Origin: Macropodus opercularis
Lineage: Eukaryota > Chordata > Actinopteri > Anabantiformes > Osphronemidae
Direction of reading: 5' to 3'
Assembly (NCBI GenBank): GCA_030770545.1
Contig: CM061097.1
Span: 19,548,501 to 19,612,500 of the forward strand
Length of the DNA: 64,000 nucleotides
Positions 33,498 to 47,100 of the stretch are shown here, piece after piece; position 1 is the first letter of the stretch; every line of letters begins with the position of its first letter. A program made the position numbers and the translations under genes. Under the pieces are notes generated by a model. The model had not been told where the DNA came from. It searched no databases and saw nothing but the letters and a program-made list of their open reading frames with translations.

Positions 33498-34093
33498 CGA
33501 GGCACAGCGTGTGTTACGTGTAAATGACCTGTAGGTGGCGATGGGCTGACACTCATAGCCGGTCATGGCTAGTCCTACAACGACACAGTACTGTACCGAG
33601 GATTTCTGTGAATTCTTTATTTATGTAGTTACCAGACGTTATAATATAAACTCACAACCCAATAAATGAGTAAGGTTCACTAAAATGGCAAGTTATACAA
33701 GAAAATCTCATTCTATGGCGGCTACGTACATTCACACAAGAACACCTGTGAAGCCACCCTGACGGTGTCTTGTGTAGTTCAGCGGTTCCCGTTTTGGTGA
33801 CCCGAGTTTCTGCCTGTTTGACATTTTAATTTCTGAAATCTCCTTATAATCAACTCATAACAGACATAGCGTGTTTGAAAGATATAATCCTTGACATATC
33901 TGTTTTGTTTACCTTGTCTTCTGCGCTTTGTGAACTGAAGTGAGCTGCTGCCACCAGCGCCCGCAAGCTGACAGGACGTGAGCGATCAAGTGATGAGTCC
34001 AGCGGAGACCAATACACATAATGTATGAATTAAAAGACGCCTCCGACGATTCACTCCTTGACAAAACACGGTGTTGGGACACACTAGACAAGA
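33498..34093. other. Segment present only in block B
   Basis: Unmatched in block A. It contains a CTCF-like ACCTGTAGGTGGCGATGGG (33,528-33,546). Otherwise nothing recognisable. Confidence 0.5.
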
Positions 34094-34513
34094 ATTAGCA
34101 TATGAATACACCTGCTGTAAAGTGCAGGAAGCGATGTGATCGAATGTTCCCTGTTTTAACTCACTGTTTTATGGTTTTTGTTTCTATATGAAGCTTAAAA
34201 ACAATATGGTGAATTTCACTTACCGGCAGAAATTTTGACAACTAAATAGATATAAGCACATCTTTAACAGTGAAAAGTATCATATATTAATTACATCGCA
34301 GTGACAGAAATATGTGGAGATATTTCTATCACAGCAGACGTGACACAGTGTGTGTGTAGATATTTTGGGAGACGCCTGCTGCCTTTAAAGCATTTCAACA
34401 TCAAACAAAAGACACGGCCATTATAACTTTGGAGTCAATGGAAAATAATTGTAAGACAAAAATGCAGTTTTTCAGATTAAAATTCAGAGCTTTTTATAGA
34501 AAAATAAAATAAA

Positions 34514-34588
34514 ACACGAGTGGGGATCGAATTTGCTTGTGTTGCGAAGTTAAAGTCACGCACTAAGACCACTAAACTACATACGGGA
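34514..34588 (-). other. tRNA-derived segment (copy B)
   Basis: Counterpart of 19,252-19,326. The A box reads TAGTTTAGTGG and the B box AATTCGATCC, each one base further from consensus than in copy A. Confidence 0.65.
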
Positions 34589-35559
34589 CCGGAGGTCTTG
34601 GTTTCCTACGTGTTAGACAACCATTCATTCACAGAAATCAGATACTACATAATAAAAGCATTTGTATGTTTCTGATAATCAGCCCCTGCAGTAACAGGCC
34701 TCTGTGAAGTGGAGATACGTAAAAAACTTTGGGACACCTGGTGGTTAAACAGAGACCAACACCAAGATCATTTTTTTGCCCACAGCAGAAATTAAAATAT
34801 TTAGGAAGAGACGCCACAACGACGTAGTGGAGACGCAAACATGCTGCAGTGAAAACGGATGACATTTTGAAGTGCTGCCACTATAAGTAGTGTGTTCAGC
34901 TTCCTATTATTATAATGAAACTACACACAGTACAGAGCAACAACCATGATTTGTGACCACAGTGATGGCCCTACGTCTTTACCTGATTATTAACATCTTA
35001 CTGGAAGCAGGGGGCATCTCACTCTCAACTGCCACTGCAGGAGTCTGCTTGTGTGTCACCTGGAATTCAGGGGGGAAACAAAAACACATTAACAACAGAT
35101 AGATACCACATCTTTACAGATGAATAAGCTGTAAGTAAGTAAGTCGTAAGTATCAGCAACAGTCAGTATCGATAAATGCTTAAAATGTCTTACATTATTC
35201 AGTTCATTTAATACAGTAATTAAGGATTGAATTTTGAACATATAAATCGTTATTAATTATCTACCACACTTCTGTGGAAGGACACATGTACAACTGAAAC
35301 ACAGTCTGGTTAAACACTGCTAACAAAATGGTTCAAACCTTGTTATACAGTGGTTGTGTAAATATTGTCAACAGTTAGCCTTAGGTTAGCTTGTTAGCGA
35401 CATTGCTACTTTAACTTTACTTATTGTGTATTCAACCATCTAGCAGCGCTACTGTACACAGTAAACATTTCACTGAGGAGGCCACCTACCTGCCCAGCTT
35501 TCAGCTTTTACTCCTTCTCTGTCGGTTGCTATAACTTTACATTTTTCTGAAAGAGTAGC

Positions 35560-35792
35560 GCGTGTGCTAGTTCCAGACGCCGCCATATTGGATGTTATCG
35601 ATGCAACGTTTTTCCCGAGTACCTCTGCGTCATGGTCGTCATGGTTACGCGGGAGTTTGGATCTGATTGGCTCAGCATATCATCTGCTAGATCGGCGGTT
35701 GATGACGTCACGTAACTGTGGTGTCGGCTAAACAGACGAACCTGGTACCAGTCATATCATTTCCACGAAGACAGAGAAGCAGAGGTAAGACA
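35560..35792 (+). promoter_or_regulatory. Promoter-like cluster with splice donor (copy B)
   Basis: Keeps the YY1-type GCCGCCATATTGG (35,579-35,591), ATTGG (35,666-35,670), CRE TGACGTCA (35,703-35,710) and donor AGCAGAG|GTAAGAC (GT at 35,785). It is oriented toward the satellite, whose first unit starts about 1 kb downstream. Confidence 0.55.
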
Positions 35793-36090
35793 ATTTACAG
35801 CTGAGATAAAATGTTTGTATATTATTTGTGCTATGCTTTCTGATCAGTTAGGAAATGTCTTGAACTACTTATTGGGTGTATTGTGACGTTTTTTTTACTA
35901 TTGTGATTTGGTTACTATTGGTTTTTTATTTCACCTGAAAAACTACTTATCATGTCAGTGTTTGCTATCGTTTTCCATGTTTTCTTTTTGACGTGCTCTA
36001 TTAAAACATTAGAGTGTTCACCTTATTGAAACGAAAACGAAAAGTCAGGGGTCACACTAGAAAACTGTCATGGAGGATCATTCCTGTATT

Positions 36091-36109
36091 TGTCCACGAG
36101 GGGGCAGCG
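36091..36109 (+). promoter_or_regulatory. CTCF-like motif (copy B)
   Basis: TGTCCACGAGGGGGCAGCG, identical to copy A, located about 715 bp before the satellite. Confidence 0.55.
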
Positions 36110-36172
36110 TCTGCCCTGTACGCAGCCACTTGTAGCGTTTTTTCCCAGCATGTCTGACTTTAGCATCGGCTC

Positions 36173-36213
36173 GACATCCGGGACAGAAGACAGACAGCGG
36201 ACGCTCCATTCAG
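36173..36213 (+). repeat. Exon-like module, copy 7
   Basis: Reads DIRDRRQTADAPFR to the donor-like TTCAGA|GTGAGT. Its 5' half is removed by the block-B deletion junction at 36,166. Confidence 0.8.
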
Positions 36214-36271
36214 AGTGAGTCCAGTGTTCTGAAGCAACTATGTGTAGGTGAAGAATGTGTGTGTAGCTTGC

Positions 36272-36821
36272 AGCATGTTTCTTTGTGGACACATTTGTAA
36301 ATATGCCTATTCCTGTTCTGCTTAATCAGCAGGACTGAGAGGACCAACAGTTACATTCTTGACCTACGAGAGGCAGCGTTGACCAGCACAGTGGGAGAGA
36401 CACGCTGAGTGAATCTCCACTGCACCGTGGAGTCACCACGAAGGACTTCATCACTACACATCTGTACAGTGCAACAGTGTCTCTGGTGACAAGGGGAGGG
36501 AAACCTAACGGTGCTAACGTAACTCCCCGCGACACCACGAAGACCAGTTGCTCCGGTGACGTCCCAACAAGCTGTCTGCCACTGCACCAGCACAGAGGAC
36601 GGAGACAGGACAACTGCTATGAATCGGCATCAGGGTTGGATCCGGCATAAGTAGGTACTGACACAACCACTGAACAGTGTGAGAAATACCCTGTGTGTTG
36701 TAGAACCCAGTTCAAACATTCCATTTATATTCCTGTTACCCCTTTAGCTGTTGCTAAGGTTTTCCAGTGATCAAGACATGTATTTCTATTTTGGGTGTAT
36801 TTGTCATAACAGCAGTATTAG
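36272..36821. other. Unique-looking spacer between block B and the satellite
   Basis: A GC-balanced stretch (36,333-36,650) is preceded by 'gcttaatcag' and 'cag' acceptor-like sequence and ends in an 11-codon frame from ATG 36,619 (MNRHQGWIRHK). It could be an exon, but no homology is recognised. The last 170 bp become AT-rich and lead into the first satellite unit. Confidence 0.4.
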
Positions 36822-37674
36822 TCTTTTCTTTGACCTTGTACTAACTATCGCTGACTGCAATGAAGAACGTTTGCTTTTCTCTAACTTTGTACTAACTATC
36901 GCTGACTGCAATGAAGAACGTTTGCTTTTCTCTAACTTTGTACTAACTATCGCTGACTGCAATGAAGAACGTTTGCTTTTCTCTGACTTTGTACTAACTA
37001 TCGCTTACTGCAATGCAGAACGCTTGCTTTTCTCTGACTGTGTACTAACTATCGCTGACTGCAATGAAGAACGCTTGCTTTTCTCTGACTTTGTACTGTC
37101 GCTGATTGCAATGAAGAAAGTTTGCTTTTCTCTGACTTTGTACTAACTATCGCTGTCTGCAATGAAGAACGCTTGCTTTTCTCTAACTTTGTACTAACTA
37201 TCGCTGCCTGCAATGAAGAACGCTTGCTTTTCTCTAACTTTGTACTATCGCTGACTGCAATGAAGAACGCTTGCTTTTCTCTGACTTTGTACTAACTATC
37301 GCTGTCTGCAATGAAGAACGTTTGCTTTTCTTTGACTTTGTACTAACTATCGCTGACTGCAATGAAGAACGCTTGCTTTTCTCTGACTTTGTACTAACTA
37401 TCGCTGTCTGCAATGAAGAACGTTTGCTTTTCTCTAACTTTGTACTAACTATCGCTAATTGCAATGAAGAACGTTTGCTTTTCTCTAACTTTGTACTAAC
37501 TATCGCTGCCTGCAATGAAGAACGTTTGCTTTTCTCTAACTTTGTACTAACTATCGCTGCCTGCAATGAAGAACGTTTTCTTTTCTCTAACTTTGTACTA
37601 ACTATCGCTGCCTGCAATGAAGAACGCTTGCTTTTCTCTAACTTTGTACTATCGCTGACTGCAATGAAGAACGC

Positions 37675-40600
37675 TTGCTTTTCTCTGATATTGTACTAAC
37701 TATCGCTGACTACAATGAAGAACGCTTGCTTGTCTCTGACTTTGTACTAACTATCGCTGTCTGCAATGAAGAACGTTTGCTTTTCTTTGACTTTGTACTA
37801 ACTATCGCTGACTGCAATGAAGAACGTTTGCTTTTCTCTGACTTTGTACTAACTATCGCTGTCTGCAATGAAGAACGCTTGCTTTTCTCTAACTTTGTAC
37901 TAACTATCGCTGCCTGCAATGAAGAACGCTTGCTTTTCTCTAACTTTGTACTATCGCTGACTGCAATGAAGAACGCTTGCTTTTCTTTGACTTTGTACTA
38001 ACTATCGCTGTCTGCAATGAAGAACGTTTGCTTTTCTCTAACTTTGTACTAACTATCGCTAATTGCAATGAAGAACGTTTGCTTTTCTCTAACTTTGTAC
38101 TAACTATCGCTGCCTGCAATGAAGAACGTTTGCTTTTCTCTAACTTTGTACTAACTATCGCTGCCTGCAATGAAGAACGTTTGCTTTTCTCTAACTTTGT
38201 ACTAACTATCGCTGCCTGCAATGAAGAACGCTTGCTTTTCTCTAACTTTGTACTATCGCTGACTGCAATGAAGAACGCTTGCTTTTCTCTGACTTTGTAC
38301 TAACTATCGCTGACTGCAATGAAGAACGTTTGCTTTTCTCTAACTTTGTACTAACTATCGCTGACTGCAATGAAGAACGTTTGCTTTTCTCTAACTTTGT
38401 ACTATCGCTGACTGCAATGAAGAACGCTTGCTTTTCTCTGATATTGTACTAACTATCGCTGACTACAATGAAGAACGCTTGCTTGTCTCTGACTTTGTAC
38501 TAACTATCGCTGTCTGCAATGAAGAACGTTTGCTTTTCTTTGACTTTGTACTAACTATCGCTGACTGCAATGAAGAACGTTTGCTTTTCTCTAACTTTGT
38601 ACTAACTATCGCTGACTGCAATGAAGAACGTTTGCTTTTCTCTAACTTTGTACTATCGCTGACTGCAATGAAGAACGCTTGCTTTTCTCTGATATTGTAC
38701 TAACTATCGCTGACTACAATGAAGAACGCTTGCTTTTCTCTGATATTGTACTAACTATCGCTGACTACAATGAAGAACGTTTGCTTTTCTCTAACTTTGT
38801 ACTAACTATCGCTGACTGCAATGAAGAACGTTTGCTTTTCTCTAACTTTGTACTATCGCTGACTGCAATGAAGAACGCTTGCTTTTCTCTAACTTTGTAC
38901 TATCGCTGACTGCAATGAAGAACGCTTGCTTTTCTCTGATATTGTACTAACTATCGCTGACTACAATGAAGAACGCTTGCTTTTCTCTGACTTTGTACTA
39001 ACTATCGCTGACTGCAATGAAGAACACTTGCTTTTCTCTGACTTTGTACTAACTATCGCTGTCTGCAATGAAGAACGCTTGCTTTTCTCTGACTTTGTAC
39101 TAACTATCGCTGACTGCAATGAAGAACGTTTGCTTTTCTCTGACTTTGTACTAACTATCGCTGTCTGCAATGAAGAACGCTTGCTTTTCTCTAACTTTGT
39201 ACTAACTATCGCTGACTGCAATGAAGAACGTTTGCTTTTCTCTGACTTTGTACTAACTATCGCTGACTGCAATGAAGAACGCTTGCGTTTCTCTGACGTT
39301 GTACTAACTATCGCTGCCTGCAATGAAGAACGTTTGCTTTTCTCTGACTTTGTACTAACTATCGCTGACTGCAATGAAGAACGCTTGCGTTTCTCTGACG
39401 TTGTACTAACTATCGCTGCCTGCAATGAAGAACGTTTGCTTTTCTCTGATATTGTACTAACTATCGCTGACTACAATGAAGAACGCTTGCTTTTCTCTGA
39501 CTTTGTACTAACTATCGCTGTCTGCAATGAAGAACGCTTGCTTTTCTCTGACTTTGTACTAACTATCGCTGTCTGCAATGAAGAACGCTTGCTTTTCTCT
39601 AACTTTGTACTATCGCTGCCTGCAATGAAGAACGCTTGCTTTTCTCTAACTTTGTACTAACTATCGCTGCCTGCAATGAAGAACGTTTGCTTTTCTCTAA
39701 CTTTGTACTAACTATCGCTGACTACAATGAAGAACGTTTGCTTTTCTCTAACTTTGTACTAACTATCGCTGACTGCAATGAAGAACGCTTGCTTTTCTCT
39801 AACTTTGTACTAACTATCGCTGACTGCAATGAAGAACACTTGCTTTTCTCTAACTTTGTACTATCGCTGACTGCAATGAAGAACGCTTGCTTTTCTCTGA
39901 TATTGTACTAACTATCGCTGTCTGCAATGAAGAACGCTTGCTTTTCTCTAACTTTGTACTATCGCTGACTGCAATGAAGAACGCTTGCTTTTCTCTGATA
40001 TTGTACTAACTATCGCTGACTACAATGAAGAACGCTTGCTTTTCTCTGATATTGTACTAACTATCGCTGTCTGCAATGAAGAACGCTTGCTTTTCTCTGA
40101 TATTGTACTAACTATCGCTGACTACAATGAAGAACGCTTGCTTTTCTCTGATATTGTACTAACTATCGCTGACTGCAATGAAGAACGCTTGCTTTTCTCT
40201 GATATTGTACTAACTATCGCTGTCTGCAATGAAGAACGCTTGCTTTTCTCTGACTTTGTACTAACTATCGCTGTCTGCAATGAAGAACGCTTGCTTTTCT
40301 CTGATATTGTACTAACTATCGCTGACTGCAATGAAGAACGTTTGCTTTTCTCTAACTTTGTACTAACTATCGCTGATTGCAATGAAGAACGTTTGCTTTT
40401 CTCTAACTTTGTACTAACTATCGCTGACTGCAATGAAGAACGCTTGCTTTTCTCTGATATTGTACTAACTATCGCTGACTACAATGAAGAACGCTTGCTT
40501 TTCTCTGATATTGTACTAACTATCGCTGTCTGCAATGAAGAACGCTTGCTTTTCTCTGACTTTGTACTAACTATCGCTGTCTGCAATGAAGAACGCTTGC

Positions 40601-43600
40601 TTTTCTCTGATATTGTACTAACTATCGCTGACTGCAATGAAGAACGTTTGCTTTTCTCTAACTTTGTACTAACTATCGCTGATTGCAATGAAGAACGCTT
40701 GCTTTTCTCTGATATTGTACTAACTATCGCTGCCTGCAATGAAGAACACTTGCTTTTCTCTGATATTGTACTAACTATCGCTGACTGCAATGAAGAACGC
40801 TTGCTTTTCTCTAACTTTGTACTAACTATCGCTGACTGCAATGAAGAACGCTTGCTTTTCTCTAACTTTGTACTAACTATCGCTGCCTGCAATGAAGAAC
40901 TTTTGCTTTTCTCTGATATTGTACTAACTATCGCTGCCTGCAATGAAGAACGCTTGCTTTTCTCTGACTTTGTACTAACTATCGCTGTCTGCAATGAAGA
41001 ACGTTTGCTTTTCTTTGACTTTGTACTAACTATCGCTGACTGCAATGAAGAACGTTTGCTTTTCTCTAACTTTGTACTAACTATCGCTGACTGCAATGAA
41101 GAACGCTTGCTTTTCTCTAACTTTGTACTATCGCTGACTGCAATGAAGAACGCTTGCTTTTCTCTAACTTTGTACTAACTATCGCTGACTGCAATGAAGA
41201 ACGCTTGCTTTTCTCTGACTTTGTACTAACTATCGCTGACTGCAATGAAGAACGCTTGCTTTTCTCTAACTTTGTACTAACTATCGCTGACTGCAATGAA
41301 GAACGCTTGCTTTTCTCTAACTTTGTACTAACTATCGCTGCCTGCAATGAAGAACGTTTGCTTTTCTCTGATATTGTACTAACTATCGCTGCCTGCAATG
41401 AAGAACACTTGCTTTTCTCTAACTTTGTACTAACTATCGCTGCCTGCAATGAAGAACGCTTGCTTTTCTCTAACTTTGTACTATCGCTGCCTGCAATGAA
41501 GAACGCTTGCTTTTCTCTGATATTGTACTAACTATCGCTGCCTGCAATGAAGAACGCTTGCTTTTCTCTGACTTTGTACTAACTATCGCTGTCTGCAATG
41601 AAGAACGTTTGCTTTTCTTTGACTTTGTACTAACTATCGCTGACTGCAATGAAGAACGTTTGCTTTTCTCTGACTTTGTACTAACTATCGCTGACTGCAA
41701 TGAAGAACGCTTGCGTTTCTCTGACGTTGTACTAACTATCGCTGCCTGCAATGAAGAACGTTTGCTTTTCTCTGATATTGTACTAACTATCGCTGCCTGC
41801 AATGAAGAACGTTTGCTTTTCTTTGACTTTGTACTAACTATCGCTGACTGCAATGAAGAACGTTTGCTTTTCTCTAACTTTGTACTAACTATCGCTGATT
41901 GCAATGAAGAACGTTTGCTTTTCTCTAACTTTGTACTAACTATCGCTGATTGCAATGAAGAACGCTTGCTTTTCTCTAACTTTGTACTAACTATCGCTGC
42001 CTGCAATGAAGAACGCTTGCTTTTCTCTAACTTTGTACTAACTATCGCTGACTGCAATGAAGAACGCTTGCTTTTCTCTAACTTTGTACTAACTATCGCT
42101 GATTGCAATGAAGAACGCTTGCTTTTCTCTAACTTTGTACTAACTATCGCTGCCTGCAATGAAGAACGCTTGCTTTTCTCTAACTTTGTACTAACTATCG
42201 CTGCCTGCAATGAAGAACGCTTGCTTTTCTCTGATATTGTACTAACTATCGCTGACTACAATGAAGAACGTTTGCTTTTCTCTGACTTTGTACTAACTAT
42301 CGCTGATTGCAATGAAGAACGCTTGCTTTTCTCTAACTTTGTACTATCGCTGACTGCAATGAAGAACGCTTGCTTTTCTCTAACTTTGTACTATCGCTGA
42401 CTGCAATGAAGAACGCTTGCTTTTCTCTGATATTGTACTAACTATCGCTGACTACAATGAAGAACGCTTGCTTGTCTCTGACTTTGTACTAACTATCGCT
42501 GTCTGCAATGAAGAACGTTTGCTTTTCTTTGACTTTGTACTAACTATCGCTGACTGCAATGAAGAACGTTTGCTTTTCTCTGACTTTGTACTAACTATCG
42601 CTGTCTGCAATGAAGAACGCTTGCTTTTCTCTAACTTTGTACTATCGCTGACTGCAATGAAGAACGCTTGCTTTTCTCTGACTTTGTACTAACTATCGCT
42701 GTCTGCAATGAAGAACGTTTGCTTTTCTTTGACTTTGTACTAACTATCGCTGACTGCAATGAAGAACGCTTGCTTTTCTTTGACTTTGTACTAACTATCG
42801 CTGTCTGCAATGAAGAACGTTTGCTTTTCTCTAACTTTGTACTAACTATCGCTAATTGCAATGAAGAACGTTTGCTTTTCTCTAACTTTGTACTAACTAT
42901 CGCTAATTGCAATGAAGAACGTTTGCTTTTCTCTAACTTTGTACTAACTATCGCTGCCTGCAATGAAGAACGTTTGCTTTTCTCTAACTTTGTACTAACT
43001 ATCGCTGCCTGCAATGAAGAACGTTTGCTTTTCTCTAACTTTGTACTAACTATCGCTGCCTGCAATGAAGAACGCTTGCTTTTCTCTAACTTTGTACTAT
43101 CGCTGACTGCAATGAAGAACGCTTGCTTTTCTCTGACTTTGTACTAACTATCGCTGACTGCAATGAAGAACGTTTGCTTTTCTCTAACTTTGTACTAACT
43201 ATCGCTGACTGCAATGAAGAACGTTTGCTTTTCTCTAACTTTGTACTATCGCTGACTGCAATGAAGAACGCTTGCTTTTCTCTGATATTGTACTAACTAT
43301 CGCTGACTACAATGAAGAACGCTTGCTTGTCTCTGACTTTGTACTAACTATCGCTGTCTGCAATGAAGAACGTTTGCTTTTCTTTGACTTTGTACTAACT
43401 ATCGCTGACTGCAATGAAGAACGTTTGCTTTTCTCTAACTTTGTACTAACTATCGCTGACTGCAATGAAGAACGTTTGCTTTTCTCTAACTTTGTACTAT
43501 CGCTGACTGCAATGAAGAACGCTTGCTTTTCTCTAACTTTGTACTATCGCTGACTGCAATGAAGAACGCTTGCTTTTCTCTGATATTGTACTAACTATCG

Positions 43601-46600
43601 CTGACTACAATGAAGAACGCTTGCTTTTCTCTGACTTTGTACTAACTATCGCTGTCTGCAATGAAGAACGCTTGCTTTTCTCTGACTTTGTACTAACTAT
43701 CGCTGTCTGCAATGAAGAACGCTTGCTTTTCTCTGACTTTGTACTAACTATCGCTGACTGCAATGAAGAACGTTTGCTTTTCTCTGACTTTGTACTATCG
43801 CATATTGCAATGAAGAACGCTTGCTTTTCTCTGACTTTGTACTAACTATCGCTGTCTGCAATGAAGAACGCTTGCTTTTCTCTGACTTTGTACTAACTAT
43901 CGCTGTCTGCAATGAAGAACGCTTGCTTTTCTCTAACTTTGTACTAACTATCGCTGACTGCAATGAAGAACGTTTGCTTTTCTCTGACTTTGTACTAACT
44001 ATCGCTGACTGCAATGAAGAACGCTTGCGTTTCTCTGACGTTGTACTAACTATCGCTGCCTGCAATGAAGAACGTTTGCGTTTCTCTGACGTTGTACTAA
44101 CTATCGCTGCCTGCAATGAAGAACGTTTGCTTTTCTCTGATATTGTACTAACTATCGCTGACTACAATGAAGAACGCTTGCTTTTCTCTGACTTTGTACT
44201 AACTATCGCTGTCTGCAATGAAGAACGCTTGCTTTTCTCTGACTTTGTACTAACTATCGCTGTCTGCAATGAAGAACGCTTGCTTTTCTCTAACTTTGTA
44301 CTATCGCTGCCTGCAATGAAGAACGCTTGCTTTTCTCTAACTTTGTACTAACTATCGCTGCCTGCAATGAAGAACGTTTGCTTTTCTCTAACTTTGTACT
44401 AACTATCGCTGACTACAATGAAGAACGTTTGCTTTTCTCTAACTTTGTACTAACTATCGCTGACTGCAATGAAGAACGCTTGCTTTTCTCTAACTTTGTA
44501 CTAACTATCGCTGACTGCAATGAAGAACACTTGCTTTTCTCTAACTTTGTACTATCGCTGACTGCAATGAAGAACGCTTGCTTTTCTCTGACTTTGTACT
44601 AACTATCGCTGTCTGCAATGAAGAACGCTTGCTTTTCTCTAACTTTGTACTATCGCTGCCTGCAATGAAGAACGCTTGCTTTTCTCTAACTTTGTACTAA
44701 CTATCGCTGCCTGCAATGAAGAACGTTTGCTTTTCTCTAACTTTGTACTAACTATCGCTGACTACAATGAAGAACGTTTGCTTTTCTCTAACTTTGTACT
44801 AACTATCGCTGACTGCAATGAAGAACGCTTGCTTTTCTCTAACTTTGTACTAACTATCGCTGACTGCAATGAAGAACGCTTGCTTTTCTCTAACTTTGTA
44901 CTAACTATCGCTGACTGCAATGAAGAACACTTGCTTTTCTCTAACTTTGTACTATCGCTGACTGCAATGAAGAACGCTTGCTTTTCTCTGATATTGTACT
45001 AACTATCGCTGACTACAATGAAGAACGCTTGCTTTTCTCTGATATTGTACTAACTATCGCTGTCTGCAATGAAGAACGCTTGCTTTTCTCTGATATTGTA
45101 CTAACTATCGCTGACTACAATGAAGAACGCTTGCTTTTCTCTGATATTGTACTAACTATCGCTGACTGCAATGAAGAACGCTTGCTTTTCTCTGATATTG
45201 TACTAACTATCGCTGTCTGCAATGAAGAACGCTTGCTTTTCTCTGACTTTGTACTAACTATCGCTGACTGCAATGAAGAACGTTTGCTTTTCTCTAACTT
45301 TGTACTAACTATCGCTGATTGCAATGAAGAACGTTTGCTTTTCTCTAACTTTGTACTAACTATCGCTGACTGCAATGAAGAACGCTTGCTTTTCTCTGAT
45401 ATTGTACTAACTATCGCTGCCTGCAATGAAGAACACTTGCTTTTCTCTGATATTGTACTAACTATCGCTGACTGCAATGAAGAACGCTTGCTTTTCTCTA
45501 ACTTTGTACTAACTATCGCTGACTGCAATGAAGAACGCTTGCTTTTCTCTAACTTTGTACTAACTATCGCTGCCTGCAATGAAGAACTTTTGCTTTTCTC
45601 TGATATTGTACTAACTATCGCTGCCTGCAATGAAGAACACTTGCTTTTCTCTGATATTGTACTAACTATCGCTGCCTGCAATGAAGAACGCTTGCTTTTC
45701 TCTGACTTTGTACTAACTATCGCTGTCTGCAATGAAGAACGTTTGCTTTTCTTTGACTTTGTACTAACTATCGCTGACTGCAATGAAGAACGTTTGCTTT
45801 TCTCTAACTTTGTACTAACTATCGCTGACTGCAATGAAGAACGCTTGCTTTTCTCTAACTTTGTACTATCGCTGACTGCAATGAAGAACGCTTGCTTTTC
45901 TCTAACTTTGTACTAACTATCGCTGACTGCAATGAAGAACGCTTGCTTTTCTCTGACTTTGTACTAACTATCGCTGACTGCAATGAAGAACGCTTGCTTT
46001 TCTCTAACTTTGTACTAACTATCGCTGACTGCAATGAAGAACGCTTGCTTTTCTCTAACTTTGTACTATCGCTGACTGCAATGAAGAACGCTTGCTTTTC
46101 TCTAACTTTGTACTAACTATCGCTGACTGCAATGAAGAACGCTTGCTTTTCTCTAACTTTGTACTAACTATCGCTGACTGCAATGAAGAACGCTTGCTTT
46201 TCTATAACTTTGTACTAACTATCGCTGCCTGCAATGAAGAACGTTTGCTTTTCTCTGATATTGTACTAACTATCGCTGCCTGCAATGAAGAACACTTGCT
46301 TTTCTCTAACTTTGTACTAACTATCGCTGCCTGCAATGAAGAACGCTTGCTTTTCTCTAACTTTGTACTATCGCTGCCTGCAATGAAGAACGCTTGCTTT
46401 TCTCTGATATTGTACTAACTATCGCTGCCTGCAATGAAGAACGCTTGCTTTTCTCTGACTTTGTACTAACTATCGCTGTCTGCAATGAAGAACGTTTGCT
46501 TTTCTTTGACTTTGTACTAACTATCGCTGACTGCAATGAAGAACGTTTGCTTTTCTCTAACTTTGTACTAACTATCGCTGACTGCAATGAAGAACGTTTG

Positions 46601-47100
46601 CTTTTCTCTAACTTTGTACTAACTATCGCTGACTGCAATGAAGAACGTTTGCTTTTCTCTGACTTTGTACTAACTATCGCTGACTGCAATGAAGAACGCT
46701 TGCGTTTCTCTGACGTTGTACTAACTATCGCTGCCTGCAATGAAGAACGTTTGCTTTTCTCTGATATTGTACTAACTATCGCTGCCTGCAATGAAGAACG
46801 TTTGCTTTTCTTTGACTTTGTACTAACTATCGCTGACTGCAATGAAGAACGTTTGCTTTTCTCTAACTTTGTACTAACTATCGCTGATTGCAATGAAGAA
46901 CGTTTGCTTTTCTCTAACTTTGTACTAACTATCGCTGATTGCAATGAAGAACGCTTGCTTTTCTCTAACTTTGTACTAACTATCGCTGCCTGCAATGAAG
47001 AACGCTTGCTTTTCTCTAACTTTGTACTAACTATCGCTGACTGCAATGAAGAACGCTTGCTTTTCTCTAACTTTGTACTATCGCTGCCTGCAATGAAGAA
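37675..47100. repeat. Higher-order repeat of about 4.7-5.0 kb, two copies
   Basis: Rare unit variants recur in the same order at nearly constant offsets: GCTTGTCTCT at 37,728 and 42,470 (4,742) and at 38,481 and 43,325 (4,844); GAACTTTTGC at 40,897 and 45,584 (4,687); and the TGCGTTTCTC unit at 41,712 and 46,701 (4,989). Offsets differ by about one to several units, so single-unit gains and losses followed the duplication. Borders are approximate. Confidence 0.85.

Larger units (their letters stand above)
34094..36271. repeat. Duplicated block, copy B, right part
   Basis: Matches 18,922-21,498, with a ~165-bp deletion at 36,166 that joins 'gactttagcat' directly to the exon-like module. It ends 0.55 kb before the satellite array. 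Confidence 0.85.
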
